Source: Chaetorhynchus papuensis
Lineage: Eukaryota; Chordata; Aves; Passeriformes; Rhipiduridae
NCBI GenBank assembly: GCA_013396525.1
Contig: VWYX01002172.1
Coordinates: 1,724-65,723 of the forward strand
Length of the DNA stretch: 64,000 nt
Direction: 5' to 3'
The notes under the pieces are model-generated. The model had not been told where the DNA came from. It ran no database searches and was given only the letters and a program-made list of their open reading frames with translations. Made by a program: the position numbers and the translations under genes. This document shows, one piece after another, positions 10,321-22,688 of this stretch; position 1 is the stretch's first letter; the number at the start of each line of letters is the position of its first letter.

Positions 10321-13202
10321 CATCCAGCAAACAATATCCCATTTCAAGGGCACAATTACACTGCACCATCCCAGCCTGCCATCAGCAGCACTGCTCTTTG
10401 CAGACCAGGCAGGCTGGAGGGGAACCACACAGTTCAGGGCAGATGCTGAAGTGCCTTCTGGTTCTAGGTCATGATATATCACCCAGGCAAAAGTCACTGG
10501 TGCGTGGTGCACGTTTGGGATTGGTAGGAAGCTGTCTTTTCACAGGCCATGGCATGGAGGACACCAGTGAAGCCAAGAGCCATGTACACAGATTGGACAC
10601 AGCACAGGGGACTGCAGGCAGGAGGCTGATGCCCCATTCTTACAATGAACAGTGCCCCTGGGGTCTCCAGCCAGCACCTTGTAACTGCACAGACCTGGTT
10701 TTCTGTGAAGAAGAGAGGAAAAAGCAGAGCTGGGGGAAGAATAAATAAAACCTGTGATCCCCCTTGTTTCCTTACAAAACTACGTGAGATAGAAACAGCA
10801 ATGTTTGAAAGCCCTGAGATGGTACTGGGAGTTTTGCCCATCCCATTCAAAAAAATGGAAATGTCTGAATATTTGCTGCTTTTACATTCTAGACATCTCA
10901 GACAGTTTAGAGATGTCAATTAGTTTTTCACCTTGAGAGGACAGTGCTCCAGTATTTTCCTTCTCCACACATGTAGTACAGGTGATGTGAGGTTTGTGGT
11001 GTGCCAGGTGTTTGTGGTGGAGCAGGAGTGTCTGCAGATGCCAGCCACAACCCCTGCCTCTGGCAGGTCGCTCAATCTCTGGGCTGTCTCTGCCTTTCCA
11101 CAACCTGCTCTGAAAGGGAAAAGCCTTTAAGTGCCTCAAAGTGAGGGAAAAGACCACTTCATTTCCTTGGCTGCAGATATATCAGCACAGCCCAAACAGC
11201 TCTAGCTGCTGGAAGCTCGGAAAGTTAGAGGAATCCTACAGTAACATTTTTCTTTGCCTTAATTACCGAAATAGACAAATGGGAAATTGGCCCATCATGA
11301 AGATAAATAGCAATAAAAAAAATGCAGTTGAGAAAAGTGTTCCTGCTAAATTGTAATTAACCACCCACCAGCAGCTACCTGACAGAGGTGAGAGGGGAGG
11401 CTGCGAGCAGCCCCTCGCGTTGGCCGTCAGCTCTCCTGCGACGCTGCTCGTTACTGCACCTCTGGGGCACTTAATGCACCATTTTGCTTTCAGTGCAATT
11501 ATAAAAGGCCACTTACATTTGCCACCCCCCTGCCTTTGTCTCCCCACCCCAAGATCTCTAATAGTCTAAATTATCAGCAAATTGCCTATTTGATAAGGGC
11601 AAGCCATTTTGCATTGAGAGCTGAACTATTTCCCACTTCTGGGGGATAATATTAGGCAAATAACAAGCATCATTCTTTTGACATGTACAATTATTTGGCA
11701 AGTGTATGTTTGAATAGCCTGCTCCTTTGTGTGACAGGGTCCGTTCCCCATTAGCATACTTGACAGATGAATATGCTTGGTCCTTGTGGAAAAACCTGGC
11801 AGTAACCATGGTGATTGGGAGACAATGTTTTGAGTGAGGGATGTATTATCAATTTCAACTGGAAGTGGAAAAAAAAAAAAAGAAGTGTACCACTAACGAG
11901 CTGATCTGCAATACAGGAGATATACATTGTTCCCAGGTAATTAAACCAATCTTGGTACTACTTTTAAACTCACATAAATTAGAGTCAGAGGTGTCTACCT
12001 CTTTTACTGTTTTGCTGGTTCCCGATGGAGGTTTGTCTCCTTGAGTTTTAATTAACTTTCTGTTTGAAGGAACTGAAATGTGGCTTTCTACATGCTCCAA
12101 AGTTTTGGGGGCCCCAGGGCAGAGTGGATCACAAGGACATACTCTGGGTGTGTCGGGGAGGAGGTGGGTACCCAGCCTTAACAGTCCCCACCACATTTTG
12201 GGTTACTCTGGCTGTATTTGGAGCTTTCCCTCTAGAGCTGTGGAGGGAGATGTTGCCCTCCTGTCACTGGTCAGAGCAAGCAGCTCAGCAGCGGCTGTAG
12301 AGACCTTTCCTGACCTTGCTGAACCAGAGCCAAAATGCAGAGCCTAGTTCCCACCTTGGGAGTGTGATTTCATGTCAGCTCTGATATTTGTACTGGATCC
12401 CAGCTCCTCCTGTACACACACATTTCCCAGTGGAAGTTCTGGGGAGGGAGGCAGATACTTGGGGTTACCTGGTTAAATCTAAAAGAGACAGCTGTGGATA
12501 CAATACCAGACCATCCCAGGGAGGAGAGGCATCCTTATGCCTACATTTGATCAGAGTGGCTGTTCTTGTGCCTCTCCCCCTTGGGAAAGAGACTAAATAA
12601 CCCATGCGTAGCAATGCTTTGCCTTGAATCTTGTCCATTTAAATCTTTACAGAATAGATAAAAAGTATCTTCATTTTGTCCTGGTACTTAACTTTGCATC
12701 AGCTTTGCTGGGAATAGACTGACAAAACACCCGGGCAAGGAGGATCAGGACCAGCTTTTCCTTCATGTTATGTTAATAATAATACCAGCAAACTGAAAGC
12801 ATTGCCTAGTCCCTCCCCAAAGTCCCTAAATCCCTGTCACACATAACCCCACTTTACGGAAAAAAAAAAAGGCAAATTATAGAAACAAGGTTATTATTAG
12901 CAGTTTGATTAGGAACATATTCTCTACAGTCTTTCATTAGAAGGAATGTCCCTGCCTTTTTAGACACAAATTTGCCATCATTTCCCACACACCTGGTGCT
13001 CTCTCCCTTTTATTACTGTAAAATATCGACTTGGAAAATGCTGAGTCAGGTGCCTGAGGTCAGAGAAGGCAATTTTTACTGGAGTAATGAAGCCCTCTGC
13101 CTTTTAGGAGTTGTGGGGTTTTTTTTCCCTTGTCTTCTCCTTGTTACTGAGTCTATTTTAGGCAAGTGTTTGATTTCATTATTTTTTTCCCCCCGCCCCC
13201 AG
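10321..13202. other. Noncoding DNA, no gene recognised
   Basis: No supported gene. Open frames on both strands reach about 150 codons (10299-10748 plus, 10494-10919 minus) but overlap each other and partly derive from the flank of the CR1 fragment. They show no domain. Homopolymer A runs occur near 11869-11881 and 12860-12870. Confidence 0.6.
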
Positions 13203-13242
13203 CTTCTGTCCCCATTACTCCCTGTGTTTTGGACTTTGGCAG

Positions 13243-13659
13243 GTTGAGAGCTACAATTAGAGCCAGTGTTTACGGTGTCGGCCATATGGCTGGCAATGCT
13301 GAACACCAGCTGCGTGGGAATCTCGGGGCGAGCCCTCTCCAAGGTCACCGTGAGCGGGGCAGGGTGTGCCTGCCCAGGTGGGACACACGGCCCTGTCCCC
13401 GTGGGGGTGAGCCCTGCTGGTGTCACAGAGGGGGGAACGCCGTGCACAGCACCGGAGCTCGGAATGGCAGCGGCTCCTGGCCCCTCTCTGGGAGAGCAGC
13501 TGCAGGTTCCTGCAGGGCTGCAGCACCACGGGCGATTTCTTGCATCACAGCACCTGCGTGGCTCCCCAAGCTTCCAGCCAGCCTTGCTGAGCCTGGCTCT
13601 TGGGAGCTGCAAGTGCTCCTGGGGGTTTTTTTTCGGGGGAAAGAAGGGAAAATAAGGTA
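13243..13659. other. Locally GC-rich, moderately CpG-containing segment
   Basis: Between about 13260 and 13620 the sequence is clearly richer in G and C than its surroundings, with roughly 18 CpG dinucleotides counted by eye. That is about half of what base composition would predict, so it does not qualify as a clear CpG island. It produces long overlapping open frames on both strands (up to 178 codons), a usual by-product of GC-rich sequence. None carries a recognisable domain. Confidence 0.4.
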
Positions 13660-13665
13660 GGAGAC
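13660..13665. repeat. Target-site duplication, left copy (GGAGAC)
   Basis: This hexamer directly precedes the TG of the LTR and is repeated exactly at 14039-14044, directly after its terminal CA. A perfect 6-bp duplication fixes both LTR ends. Confidence 0.85.
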
Positions 13666-14038
13666 TGTAGATGCTGACAGAGCTTTAGCAGTGAATTTCT
13701 TCAGCTCTCTAGCATTTTGTGAGAACTCTGTCTTTCCCATGCAAGCTAACTAAAACAAAGTTACCAGTTTTTATCAATATTCACACCTGCACCTGGTTTT
13801 GCCAGATTGTTATGGCTTCAACTAGAAAAACACTTGGGAACGGATGTGTTAGAGTTGGGCCAATCCTCTTGGGGGGGTGGATGGCCAGAGAATGAATTAC
13901 TTTATGCCATTGAACTCACTCTTGCGAACTAACATATAAAAACCTCAGGAAAAAAGCCATTAAATGGGGCTTTGCCGCTTTTTCTACTGACCTGGACTCT
14001 GTGTGGTTTTTCTATGTGTCCGCGTTACAACAGCGACA
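13666..14038 (+). mobile_element. Solo LTR, family A copy 1
   Basis: This 373-bp element starts TGTAGATG and ends CGACA, with perfect 6-bp flanking duplications (GGAGAC at 13660-13665 and 14039-14044). It contains a TATA box (TATAAAAA, 13935-13942) and an ATTAAA polyadenylation signal (13959-13964) only about 24 bp further on. No retroviral interior adjoins it, so it is a solo LTR left by recombination between the two LTRs of a provirus. A second copy at 45704-46073 is about 95% identical by eye. Six-bp duplications are typical of ERVK-like (beta/alpha-retroviral) integrases, so I infer an ERV2/ERVK class. The family name is not determined. Confidence 0.88.
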
Positions 14039-14044
14039 GGAGAC
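14039..14044. repeat. Target-site duplication, right copy (GGAGAC)
   Basis: Exact repeat of 13660-13665, marking the right end of the solo LTR. Confidence 0.85.
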
Positions 14045-17000
14045 AGACTGAATATGCTCTTGTTCAGGAGCATATCGTGTCATAAATGCAAGGTCTGGGC
14101 CAGCAAGGGGACTGAGGTTTCCCTTTTGTCAGAGTCTTCTGAAGGGAGTTTGGCTCCCTGGAAAACCAGGGAGCCTGGGTAGCACTGGTGGAGAGCCACA
14201 CAGACAGGGGCTCTCAGGGCACAAAGGACCTCGGTCTCCTGAAACAGGCAGATTTCTGCCCAGTTTTTTTCAGCAGAGACCCTCTCCTTCCCACCCCAAA
14301 GATAACTGACAATGTGGCAAGAACTGTAGTTCTTTGCTTGATCCATAGTCTCAGCTGTGCCAGTGACAAAAACACGGCAAAAAAATCCATTGCTGCAATC
14401 ACGAATGCATTACACCCATGCCTAAAGAGCAGAGCTTTGGCCCAGATGGTGCAGATTTTTTTTTTTTTAATGGGACAAAGCTGTTTAAATCACTTATTTT
14501 CTGTAGAAACGATCCTGTAAAAAAGCAACCTGCGCATCTTTTGCACCCAGCTGCTTTTCAGGAAACCTAGCACCAAGCTGCCCAAGCTGGGATTTCCTCT
14601 GGGTCTCTCGTGACATTAGCAGATACGCTTTTAAAGGTGTCACATTCATAAAGGAGCAAGGATGTGACCTGACTGAGGCAGGCGTTTCCCAGGCTGTTTA
14701 TCACCCTCCCATAAATGAATGAGGGCATTTGATGCTCGCAGGCTCTAACTAGACCAGAAGGGCACTCCCTGGGACTGCACCAAGTGCCCTGCTCTTCTCA
14801 GACACCACAAAACTGCATGTCCCAGGGACTGACACACAGGCCACTGAGCAGCTCTTCGTCCTGAAGGAAGCTGGGGAGCTTTGCACATCCCGTGGCGTGG
14901 CCTGCCTCTGAAATGCTGCATTTCCAGGATGCTGCCCTTTAACTGTATGTGGCAACACCATGCAGCAATTCAACACAGGGAGGGAGGAAGGCTGCCACAG
15001 ATACCTCAAACTGCCTGGAGGAATTAGCCCAACACTAACCTTTCCACAGGGTACAGCCTCCCAGCCCTCACCAGTCTGAATGTCGTGGCTGATTTAGGAC
15101 CTGAGGCTTTAATTCTCGCCTAAAAACCAGCGAGCAAGATCTTGTCTGCCTGTGTTAAAGATTGCCATCCTGCTCTAATCTAAATCTATAGGAGAAGGGA
15201 TGGGAGAGGTTTCCCAGCTAAGCACTTAATTCCCCGTGCTGTTATCTACAGTAACATGTTCAGTCCTCATAAGGTGCCCACAAAAAGTAACGGAAAGGGA
15301 AAGAAGATGGAACATGTAAAATTGCTCAGAACATGTAAAATTGCTCAGAACATGTAAAAAGATTTATCAATAGGTATTCAGATTTCTACAAGAGAAGAGC
15401 CTGAAACTAGTTTAAGTATGTAATAGAAGCGTTAGGTGAGAGAACAAGAAGAATGAAAACAACTTCTGTTACCTTGTCACAGCCCAGCACCCAGGCACAC
15501 AAAACAGGCACTGGGTGGCAGCGAAAGGGCAAGGCACACAAGGTGATGGAGCAGAAGATTTCTGGGATCAGACCATGCTCCCTCTCATATAGATAGGATG
15601 CTTAAAGCATGGACATCTTCCTGTGAGTCTTTCACACTGCCTAATTTAGGTTTTGCACAATGCATTGCTATGCACGTGGCTGCAGAGAGCAATTGAAAAC
15701 ATCTTAATGAGGTACTTGGGCTCCTTACACAGTCCATGAAGAGAGCTGGTGACTGACAAACTGAGGAAGCCTGGGAGCGATCAGAGCTGCTCTGCTCTGT
15801 GGAAAACACAAAGCACAGCACAGCATGAACTTTCTCCCTTCAGGCAGGAAATAATTGCCTGCCTTCCCAAACCAGGGCACTCCTGTGCCTATGTGTCACT
15901 GGATAAAGTTTTCAGCTGAGTAAAGCACAAAATAGGAATTAGCCACCTTCAGGGTTTATCAGTGTGGGATGGAGGGCTTCCGGGTTGCAATTTGGGATGC
16001 AAATACAAATACCCTCTTGTACTTTGCTGAACAAGCTTCACCACGCCAGGCTCTGAGGAACTGCTTGTTAGAGAGAAAATCCAAATCTGGTGGTGAATTC
16101 AAGTTTTGGCAGCCAGAGCTCGTTGGGACCTTACTGTTGCCTGCAAACCTGTGCTCCAAGATGGATGAGCTGGGTGGTGAGGGGAAGAAATGACCCAGCT
16201 AATCTCCTCCTGTGAGACCCCCCACCTGGCTGATGTGCTGACCTGGACTGTCCCCAGCAGTGGAGACACATTTTGGGCTTCCTGAAGTTCCCTATCATGA
16301 GGCAGGGGCCGCTGGTGTGGTGCCCAGGCAGATTCATACCCCACACGCAGGCTTTTCTGGGCTGCAACAGCCAGCTAATTCCAGGGAGATCCAGAATGAG
16401 CATTACTGTTAGACATAGGCCTAAAGACACATTAAAACATAATGAAGTGTCTTAATCACCCTTTACAAGCTAAATTTATCACAGGGAACCCTGTAAAATG
16501 AAAGTGAAAGAGCAATTCCACAATGACGCCTACCCAAGACGGATTGAGAGATATTATTTGTTGTTAATGAATGGCAAATTCATTGCTGTCTCATCTGCAG
16601 GAATGAAATTGGTGGGCACGTGGAGCAAGGGCCCTGGGCTGCACTGAGAACATTCTGTAATCAGCTCACGGCACCTGTTAAAACTGCCTGGGAGCTTGGT
16701 TACACTGCTGCTCTAATGCCCAGGCACGGGTATGTCTGCCTCAAAATCCTCTGCTAACCTGGGGCTCAACAGCTTTGTGGCCCCTCCAGATTCCTACTCC
16801 ATCAGCAGGATTTTTTCTTCGTGGAGCCCAGGGGGAGAGCACAATGATTTCTGCAGTTTCTTTAATGAAGCCAAGACATCTCCACCTAAGTGGTATGTTC
16901 CCCTGCATAATTAAATATTTGGCAGTGGCTAAATATTCCAGGCAAATACCCCAGGTTCCCAGTGTCTGCTGGGCAGCTGCAAAATTGCTGTCCCTATGCA

Positions 17001-17854
17001 TGTCCATCCCCACCAGACCATGCAAAGCACCAGGAAGGTTGGGTCTTGCCTTTCTCTGTCTCCCTGTGGCCCTCTCGGAGCTCCCACCCCTCCAAACGTG
17101 CACAGTTCACTGCAGCCAAAGGGCAGTGCAGGCAGACATCCCTCGGGATCACTCTGTCCCACAGGCTGCTGCTTGGGCAAAGCCCCAGCCAGCCTTCGGT
17201 GCTGCCCTGAAGAGCGAGGGTTTGATGAACATGCTGGGAGGCCAGATGGACCACGTCCCACCGGGCTTCATTACAGACCTTTGCTCTGTTCAGCACAAGT
17301 GGTCAACAATCTCTGTCCTCTAGATGTGCCCTGATGTGCTGTTTTCCTGCAGCCTTAATGACAGCGACGCTGTGTGTGGTGAATGCAGAAAAACACAGAC
17401 ATGGCAGAGAGGCTCTTTGCTCACGTCTGCTTGAAGCCTCCAAGGACCTTGGGGCTCAGAGAGCACCCAGCTGCCTCTCCAGCTGAGCAGAAGCCCTTGC
17501 CTCTGACTGTCACCAAGGGCATATCCACTGGGCAGGCCAATGCAACCTCCTCTAAACACTGCAGGAGTGAATTTGAATAAGTGGCTTTCCATCACAGATC
17601 CACCAGACGTCTCCTACTCCCCTGTGCCCATTTCATGAGTGCCCTTTCTCTGTGTCTTTTCTACCTTTTTGACCATGAGCTTACACCGATGTGCTTTGAG
17701 ACACCAGAACTCTGCTGTTTTCCTGCTGTAGCCCAGGCCACTGCACAGCTGAACTTTTCTTCACAGGGCTAATTTCTGCACAAAGCAGCAGGGGTAGGAT
17801 GCACTCTTGAAGGATAAATGCTTTAGGACTGTTCCAATGGACGTTACAGGAAGC
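14045..17854. other. Noncoding DNA, no gene recognised
   Basis: No supported gene. Many overlapping open frames at 16741-17334 (up to 182 codons, both strands) reflect a stretch poor in stop codons and show no domain. The stretch 16430-16620, with an A/T-rich core, reads like conserved noncoding DNA, but this cannot be shown without cross-species alignment. A small tandem repeat at 15311-15359 is listed separately. Confidence 0.6.
15311..15359. repeat. Short tandem repeat, 19-bp unit, about 2.5 copies
   Basis: The unit AACATGTAAAATTGCTCAG occurs at 15311-15329 and again exactly at 15330-15348, followed by a partial third copy. The perfect identity suggests recent replication slippage. Confidence 0.9.
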
Positions 17855-18020
17855 CTCAAAGCACAGCTGGAGAGGTCCAGCTCGCTGCTTTACCACCAAT
17901 TCACTGCATGAATGTGGATAAATAAATCATTTCACCTCTTTCTGCCCCCATATAAAAAGAACTGATGGTGCCTTTCCTTTGTCAAGCACTGTGAGATCTC
18001 GGGATAAAACACACTCAGAG
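17855..18020 (+). mobile_element. MIR-type SINE fossil
   Basis: The right two-thirds follows the MIR/CORE-SINE body: GGATAAATAAATCATTTCACC at about 17916-17936, then CCCCCATATAAAA, then CCTTTGTCAAGCACTGTGAG at 17973-17993, then GATCTCGGGAT. This corresponds to the 'cacttcacctctctgtgcc ... ccatctgtaaaa ... tgtaaagcactttgagatc' order of MIR. The left third (AGCACAGCTGG to the CCAGCTC-like segment) resembles the tRNA-derived head, with deletions. It is heavily diverged, as expected for a pre-avian SINE. The family comparison is from memory. Confidence 0.65.
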
Positions 18021-21000
18021 TTTTATTAATTCTTCTTTTGGGCTCTTGTTATTAAAGTGATCTGTGTGGTCATGCACCTTTGAAGTAAATATCAGCAGGA
18101 AATAGAAAAAGAGAGCTCCCCAGCATCCAGGGATCAGACAGTCCCATCGATTGCAAACACACAGCCTCATTTAAACGAGTGGGTGCTGTGCACACACAGC
18201 AGCTGGGACTGTCTGCTGCCAGAGAGTTCCAGCTAGATGTCCTGAGTAACCTCCTGGACACACATCCAATCAAACTGATGGCGCAGGGAAAAAAATCCTT
18301 CTTTATACATTTGCAGCTCTGCCATCATCAGAAGCCGGTGGCGTCGCATGACCTTCCTGCCAGCAGACGATGGCTGAGCTGTGTATTTTCCTTGAGGGTC
18401 TCATATATCGTCCTCCTGGAACGTGGCTGAAGCAGGTAACTGTTTGTTAGGCTGTGTGCTGGAGGATTGTACAAATACAGCTTCTTCTTGTCCTTGAAGA
18501 GCCTATAAATAAATGGGCTCTTACCTTGACTGCAGGCTGCAGCATTAGTCAACACTCAAGCAGTTCATTTGGAAATTTGTACACAATAGAATCCAAGACA
18601 CTTGAAAAAGCAGCAGAATGTACCTTTTCTGTGTGCAACTGGATTTAGAGCTTGAGCAAACCACCGGACTAATAGGCAGAGAGGCCAAAGGTTTGTACCT
18701 ATCCACAGCAACACGGCTCAGACAGCCATGGTGCTTATGCTCCCTGCTTTGCCACCCCAGCAATGCCTCCAGAGCCTCCCAGTGGGAATGAAGAACCCCA
18801 ACCATCCCTCTGCCTTCGAAGGTGGTTATAATGCACAGTGACTATCGATCCCTGGGACATGGTTTTTTTATTTGGCCTTGCAACCTGAGAAATGACAGGA
18901 TCAATTCTCCTCCCACCTTATATTCTCTTCCTGCTTCCCTGATCTGAGTTTAAAAAAAAAAAATTACTGTCTGTGTTGCCCAGGTCTGGATATGCAGCCT
19001 ACCTGAAAAGCAGGTCCAAAGCAGTGCACAGGAGCTAGATGTCAAAACACAATATTTCCCTGCTGGTCATTTTTTTTAAATACATCATGGTTATAGTAAT
19101 TTTTTTCTAGCTCTTATTAGCCTTAAAACTGGATTACTTAAATTATTGCTCATTACCACACTATCACTTCCATAATTTATATTGTTTATGGTCTTGCCAC
19201 TTTAATTATTTAATTTTGCAAAGTATTTTGGGGACTTGCTTGTCCAGTGCAACATACTGTGTCACCCTGCCACATCTTGTACTGCTGTGATTTCTGGCAG
19301 TCCCACTGCACAGAAGAGCAAAGGGCAAAACAAGAAGAGTCCTCAGCCCTGTCACCTGCATGAAACAAGCCCAGGCTGATGGGTCTTGTTCCATGAGTTA
19401 TCATCTCTCACCTCAGTTGCACTGGTGGGATCCTGTGTTATTACTGAGGACCAAGAGCAAGCTCTACACAAAGGCCTCTGAAGGAAGAATTAAAAACTAT
19501 CACACGCTTAGTGAGGCTAAATGAGTATTCAAATTGGCTAATAAAAAAGTAATGAGGAATGCCTGCAGCCCTGAGCCACCTAAAGAAAATCAACAAATGC
19601 CAGCTACAGTGCAAACACTTTCCATGGATGGAAGTGGGGATTTCAAAACAAGGTACAGAGGGCTTTGTGGGGATGACAGGGGAGAACGACACAGGAATTG
19701 CAGCTGCTGGAGGATGTGCAAAGGAAAATCATGGGAGAATTTCTCACTGAAGGCAAAGACAGAGTCAATCCACAGAGCTCCCAGCTGAAACAGGGCGCAT
19801 AGCCAGACTCCTGCTCCATCCTCCCAGGAGGAAAACCTCCCCTGGGTACTGTATGGTCTCCTTGAGAGCTGAGCAGTGGACTGACAGGCTTCCTCCTTCA
19901 GCCCATAAAACCTCTGAGCTCAAGGAGTATCCCTCAAGGACATCTTCAGATTTGGGTTCAGGATCTTCCAAGCCATCCCCAGGCTGCTGGAGGGGTATCC
20001 TGCCACCACACTTGGTTTCATAAAGCACAAGGCCATGTTCCCACCACATCATAGTGGTTCCAGAGCATGGTCCAGCTTGGGATGCTTATCCCCGGGCTCA
20101 CCTCCCATAAAGGTATGGGGATTTAGACCACATGAGGCTCCCCACCTTCAGATGTGTATAATTGACCTCTGGTGCTTCCTACCTCCTTCCATCAATGGTG
20201 GGGTCTTAAATTCCATGTCTTAAGCTGGGGTAGATAAAGCTGGTGAGATGTGTGCTGTTCCAGGGGGAACACCACGGTGCACAGCATTGGAATGGGCTGC
20301 CAACCACCACGTGCCTCAGTCATCCCAGGGGGATGAAGGAGAGGAGGAGGTGATGGTGGAGATGTGTCTCTCAGGAGCATGTGAAGAGAACTGTATTAAA
20401 GATTGTGAAATGCTCAGGTACCCTGGAGACCATATAAGTATCTATGACAAGACAGTGAGAATAATTAGCTCAACAGCTGTGGGCACTGATCAGGGGCATT
20501 TTTAACAATATCCTATCATGTTTGGGTCTATTACTACAGTCCAATGAGGTGTGATGCCATTTTTCCTGATGATGGCTTTCTTTCCAGGAAGCATTGAGGT
20601 GAGCTTGCATTTCAGTAGGTATCTGGGGGGTCCTTGGCATATTTTGTCCCTCATTTAAAACTCAAAGCACCTTTTAAAAATGACAAGCCAGAGAACTCGA
20701 GCCTAACAGACCTGTGGAGATAAAGGCTGGGTCTGCAGGTCCACGGAGTTAGAGTGTAAACGAGCTCAGAAGCAGACCAAGCAAGATTTAGAGCGCATAT
20801 TTAAATGGGTAACAGGATTTCCTGGCCTTCCAGGCTCAAAATATTTCCCTCAGCAGGAGGGGTGTTATTATATCTCTTGTGTTATTTATCTCTTCCTCTC
20901 AAGAATAGTGGCTTAGCAGAGCAGCCAAACTTCAAAATGTGAAGGAACGAGGATGGGGAAGTTGTGCCAAGTGTCATCGTCAGAGTACCCCAAGTCCAAG

Positions 21001-21841
21001 CTGGGGTGACAGCCGGCAGTGTCGTCCCAAAGGGCTCCTCTCACACCCTCCAGAATGACACCTTCTCCATGAAGAAGGCCAGCAGAGGAGGGAAAGGAGC
21101 ATTGACTTCCATAGCACAGCTAGAAATGACAGGAGTATGAAATAAGAAAATCCTGGAAGACAGCCAGGGAATGAGTTTTCCAGAAGCATATAATCTGCAA
21201 TTGGGCTAATTCTGATGTATTTGTGTCTCCGATTCTTTGTTTCCCTGTTGCCTGTATAACTCTTGATTGGAACATTTGACGTCGCTTTTGTGAGTTCCTA
21301 AATCCAATCCCCTCTGATGATGTACATGAATGTGCATCTGATGGATGTTTTCCAGCACCTTTTTGTTGCCTCAATTAAGGGATAATGAACAAGAATTGTT
21401 CCTATTTGTAAAACATCTCCTGCTATTTCCTGCTTCCCAATTGGTTGGACAATATGTCTTAATTAAACACAAAGCCTTGCAACTTCTTTCAGGGGAGAGA
21501 GACCGGAACTGGGAAGAGAGGAAGAAAAGGAGGAGGAACGGAGAGGTGCAAGCCTTTTGTGCTTCCAGTGACTTGCTTGCAGAGGCATTTTTGATTTGTT
21601 GTACTAATGGTCACACCTTGCAGTTTTGTCTGAGTCTGCTACTGTGGGAATGGGTAAGGACATCAGAGTAATCTCCACTCAAATCCGTAACTTTATAGAA
21701 TACCAAAATCAATGCCTCAGGGAATAAGAAATGAGATGTAGAGCCTTTCATTTTTAGTTATCAGACAAAATCTAGTTCGTTTCCCAGGGTGCAAAGAGAA
21801 ATAGCCATCACCTGCTAGGTCCTGTGTAACATAAGCGTATC
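18021..21841. other. Noncoding DNA, no gene recognised
   Basis: No supported gene. The sequence has a strongly A/T-rich patch at about 18940-19210 and mixed-composition DNA elsewhere. Open frames are short and unsupported. Confidence 0.6.
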
Positions 21842-21912
21842 GATAAAATAAAATAAAATAAAATAAAATAAAATAAAATAAAATAAAATAAAATGTAAAA
21901 TAAAATAAAATA
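21842..21912. repeat. (TAAAA)n microsatellite abutting the gap
   Basis: About ten near-perfect pentamers run from 21842 to 21894. A single G interrupts them at 21895, and the repeat resumes until the assembly gap at 21913. The repeat probably continues into the missing sequence, so its true length is unknown. The minus-strand open frames predicted across this region are artefacts of the repeat plus Ns. Confidence 0.95.
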
Positions 21913-22118
21913 NNNNNNNNNNNNNNNNNNNNNNNNNNNNNNNNNNNNNNNNNNNNNNNNNNNNNNNNNNNNNNNNNNNNNNNNNNNNNNNNNNNNNNNN
22001 NNNNNNNNNNNNNNNNNNNNNNNNNNNNNNNNNNNNNNNNNNNNNNNNNNNNNNNNNNNNNNNNNNNNNNNNNNNNNNNNNNNNNNNNNNNNNNNNNNNN
22101 NNNNNNNNNNNNNNNNNN
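21913..22118. other. Assembly gap (206 Ns)
   Basis: Unresolved bases. The left side is a pentamer microsatellite; the right side is unique-looking sequence. The repeat is a plausible cause of the assembly break. Confidence 1.
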
Positions 22119-22550
22119 CACAAATTTTTAGCAAGCTCATCAGTGTGGGTTGATATCTTCCAGGGTGGAGGGTGAAGGTCCCTTTGCACTGCTTCTGCTG
22201 CTGTGTGAATAGAGAGCAGGCATGTCGTGCCATCTTTCACCAACACACAGTACATTAGATTATATGATTCTAAATCACATCCCCCCGGATGTGAGCAGAA
22301 GCATACAACATGCAATTTCATGTTTTAGCCCAATTAAAGGTATTAGAGAGAGTCATCTATTCTGCCCATGAAAAAGCAGCTTTAGCCTGATCTTTGGCCT
22401 CCGAGATCTCTGTCTGCTGATTAAACATGTCTGTGTTGCCGCCCTTGGATAAAGCCCAGAATGGGCGATGGTGTCAGCCCTAGGTCTGTTAGATCGGCTG
22501 CTCCTCCTGCCTCTCCTTCCCTTTCCAGGGAGCGCAGGGTGTGACATTTG
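22119..22550. other. Noncoding DNA right of the gap
   Basis: No gene seen. The sequence changes from ordinary composition to an unusually CpG-rich stretch near 22533, described in the next entry. Confidence 0.6.
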
Positions 22551-22688
22551 CGGGGAGGATCGGATTACGCGCTCCGGTGCCATCGCTGATTAATCGAATT
22601 CCATCCGCCCTTCCCACTCACTGTCTCTGCCAAACTTCCCCATCCGCAGAGGACGAGGGGCGACCGCAGCAAACGCTCGCCCCACGCG
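22551..22688. promoter_or_regulatory. Compact CpG-dense segment, candidate regulatory element
   Basis: Sixteen CpG dinucleotides occur in 138 bp (first at 22551, last at 22687), against roughly a dozen expected from base composition. Most of the window is strongly CpG-depleted. The segment includes a GGATTA homeodomain-type core (about 22562-22567) and ATTAATCGAAT at 22589-22599. It is too short for a formal CpG island and has no TATA box or visible downstream gene. Retained CpGs suggest germline hypomethylation, as at an enhancer or small promoter, but that is inference. Confidence 0.4.

Noticed and set aside
12770..12890. Minus-strand MIR fragment
   Set aside because: ATAATAATA followed by CCCCACTTTACGG is suggestive, but too short and degraded to call.
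21717..22321. Minus-strand open frames across the Ns
   Set aside because: They consist of the pentamer repeat and unresolved bases.
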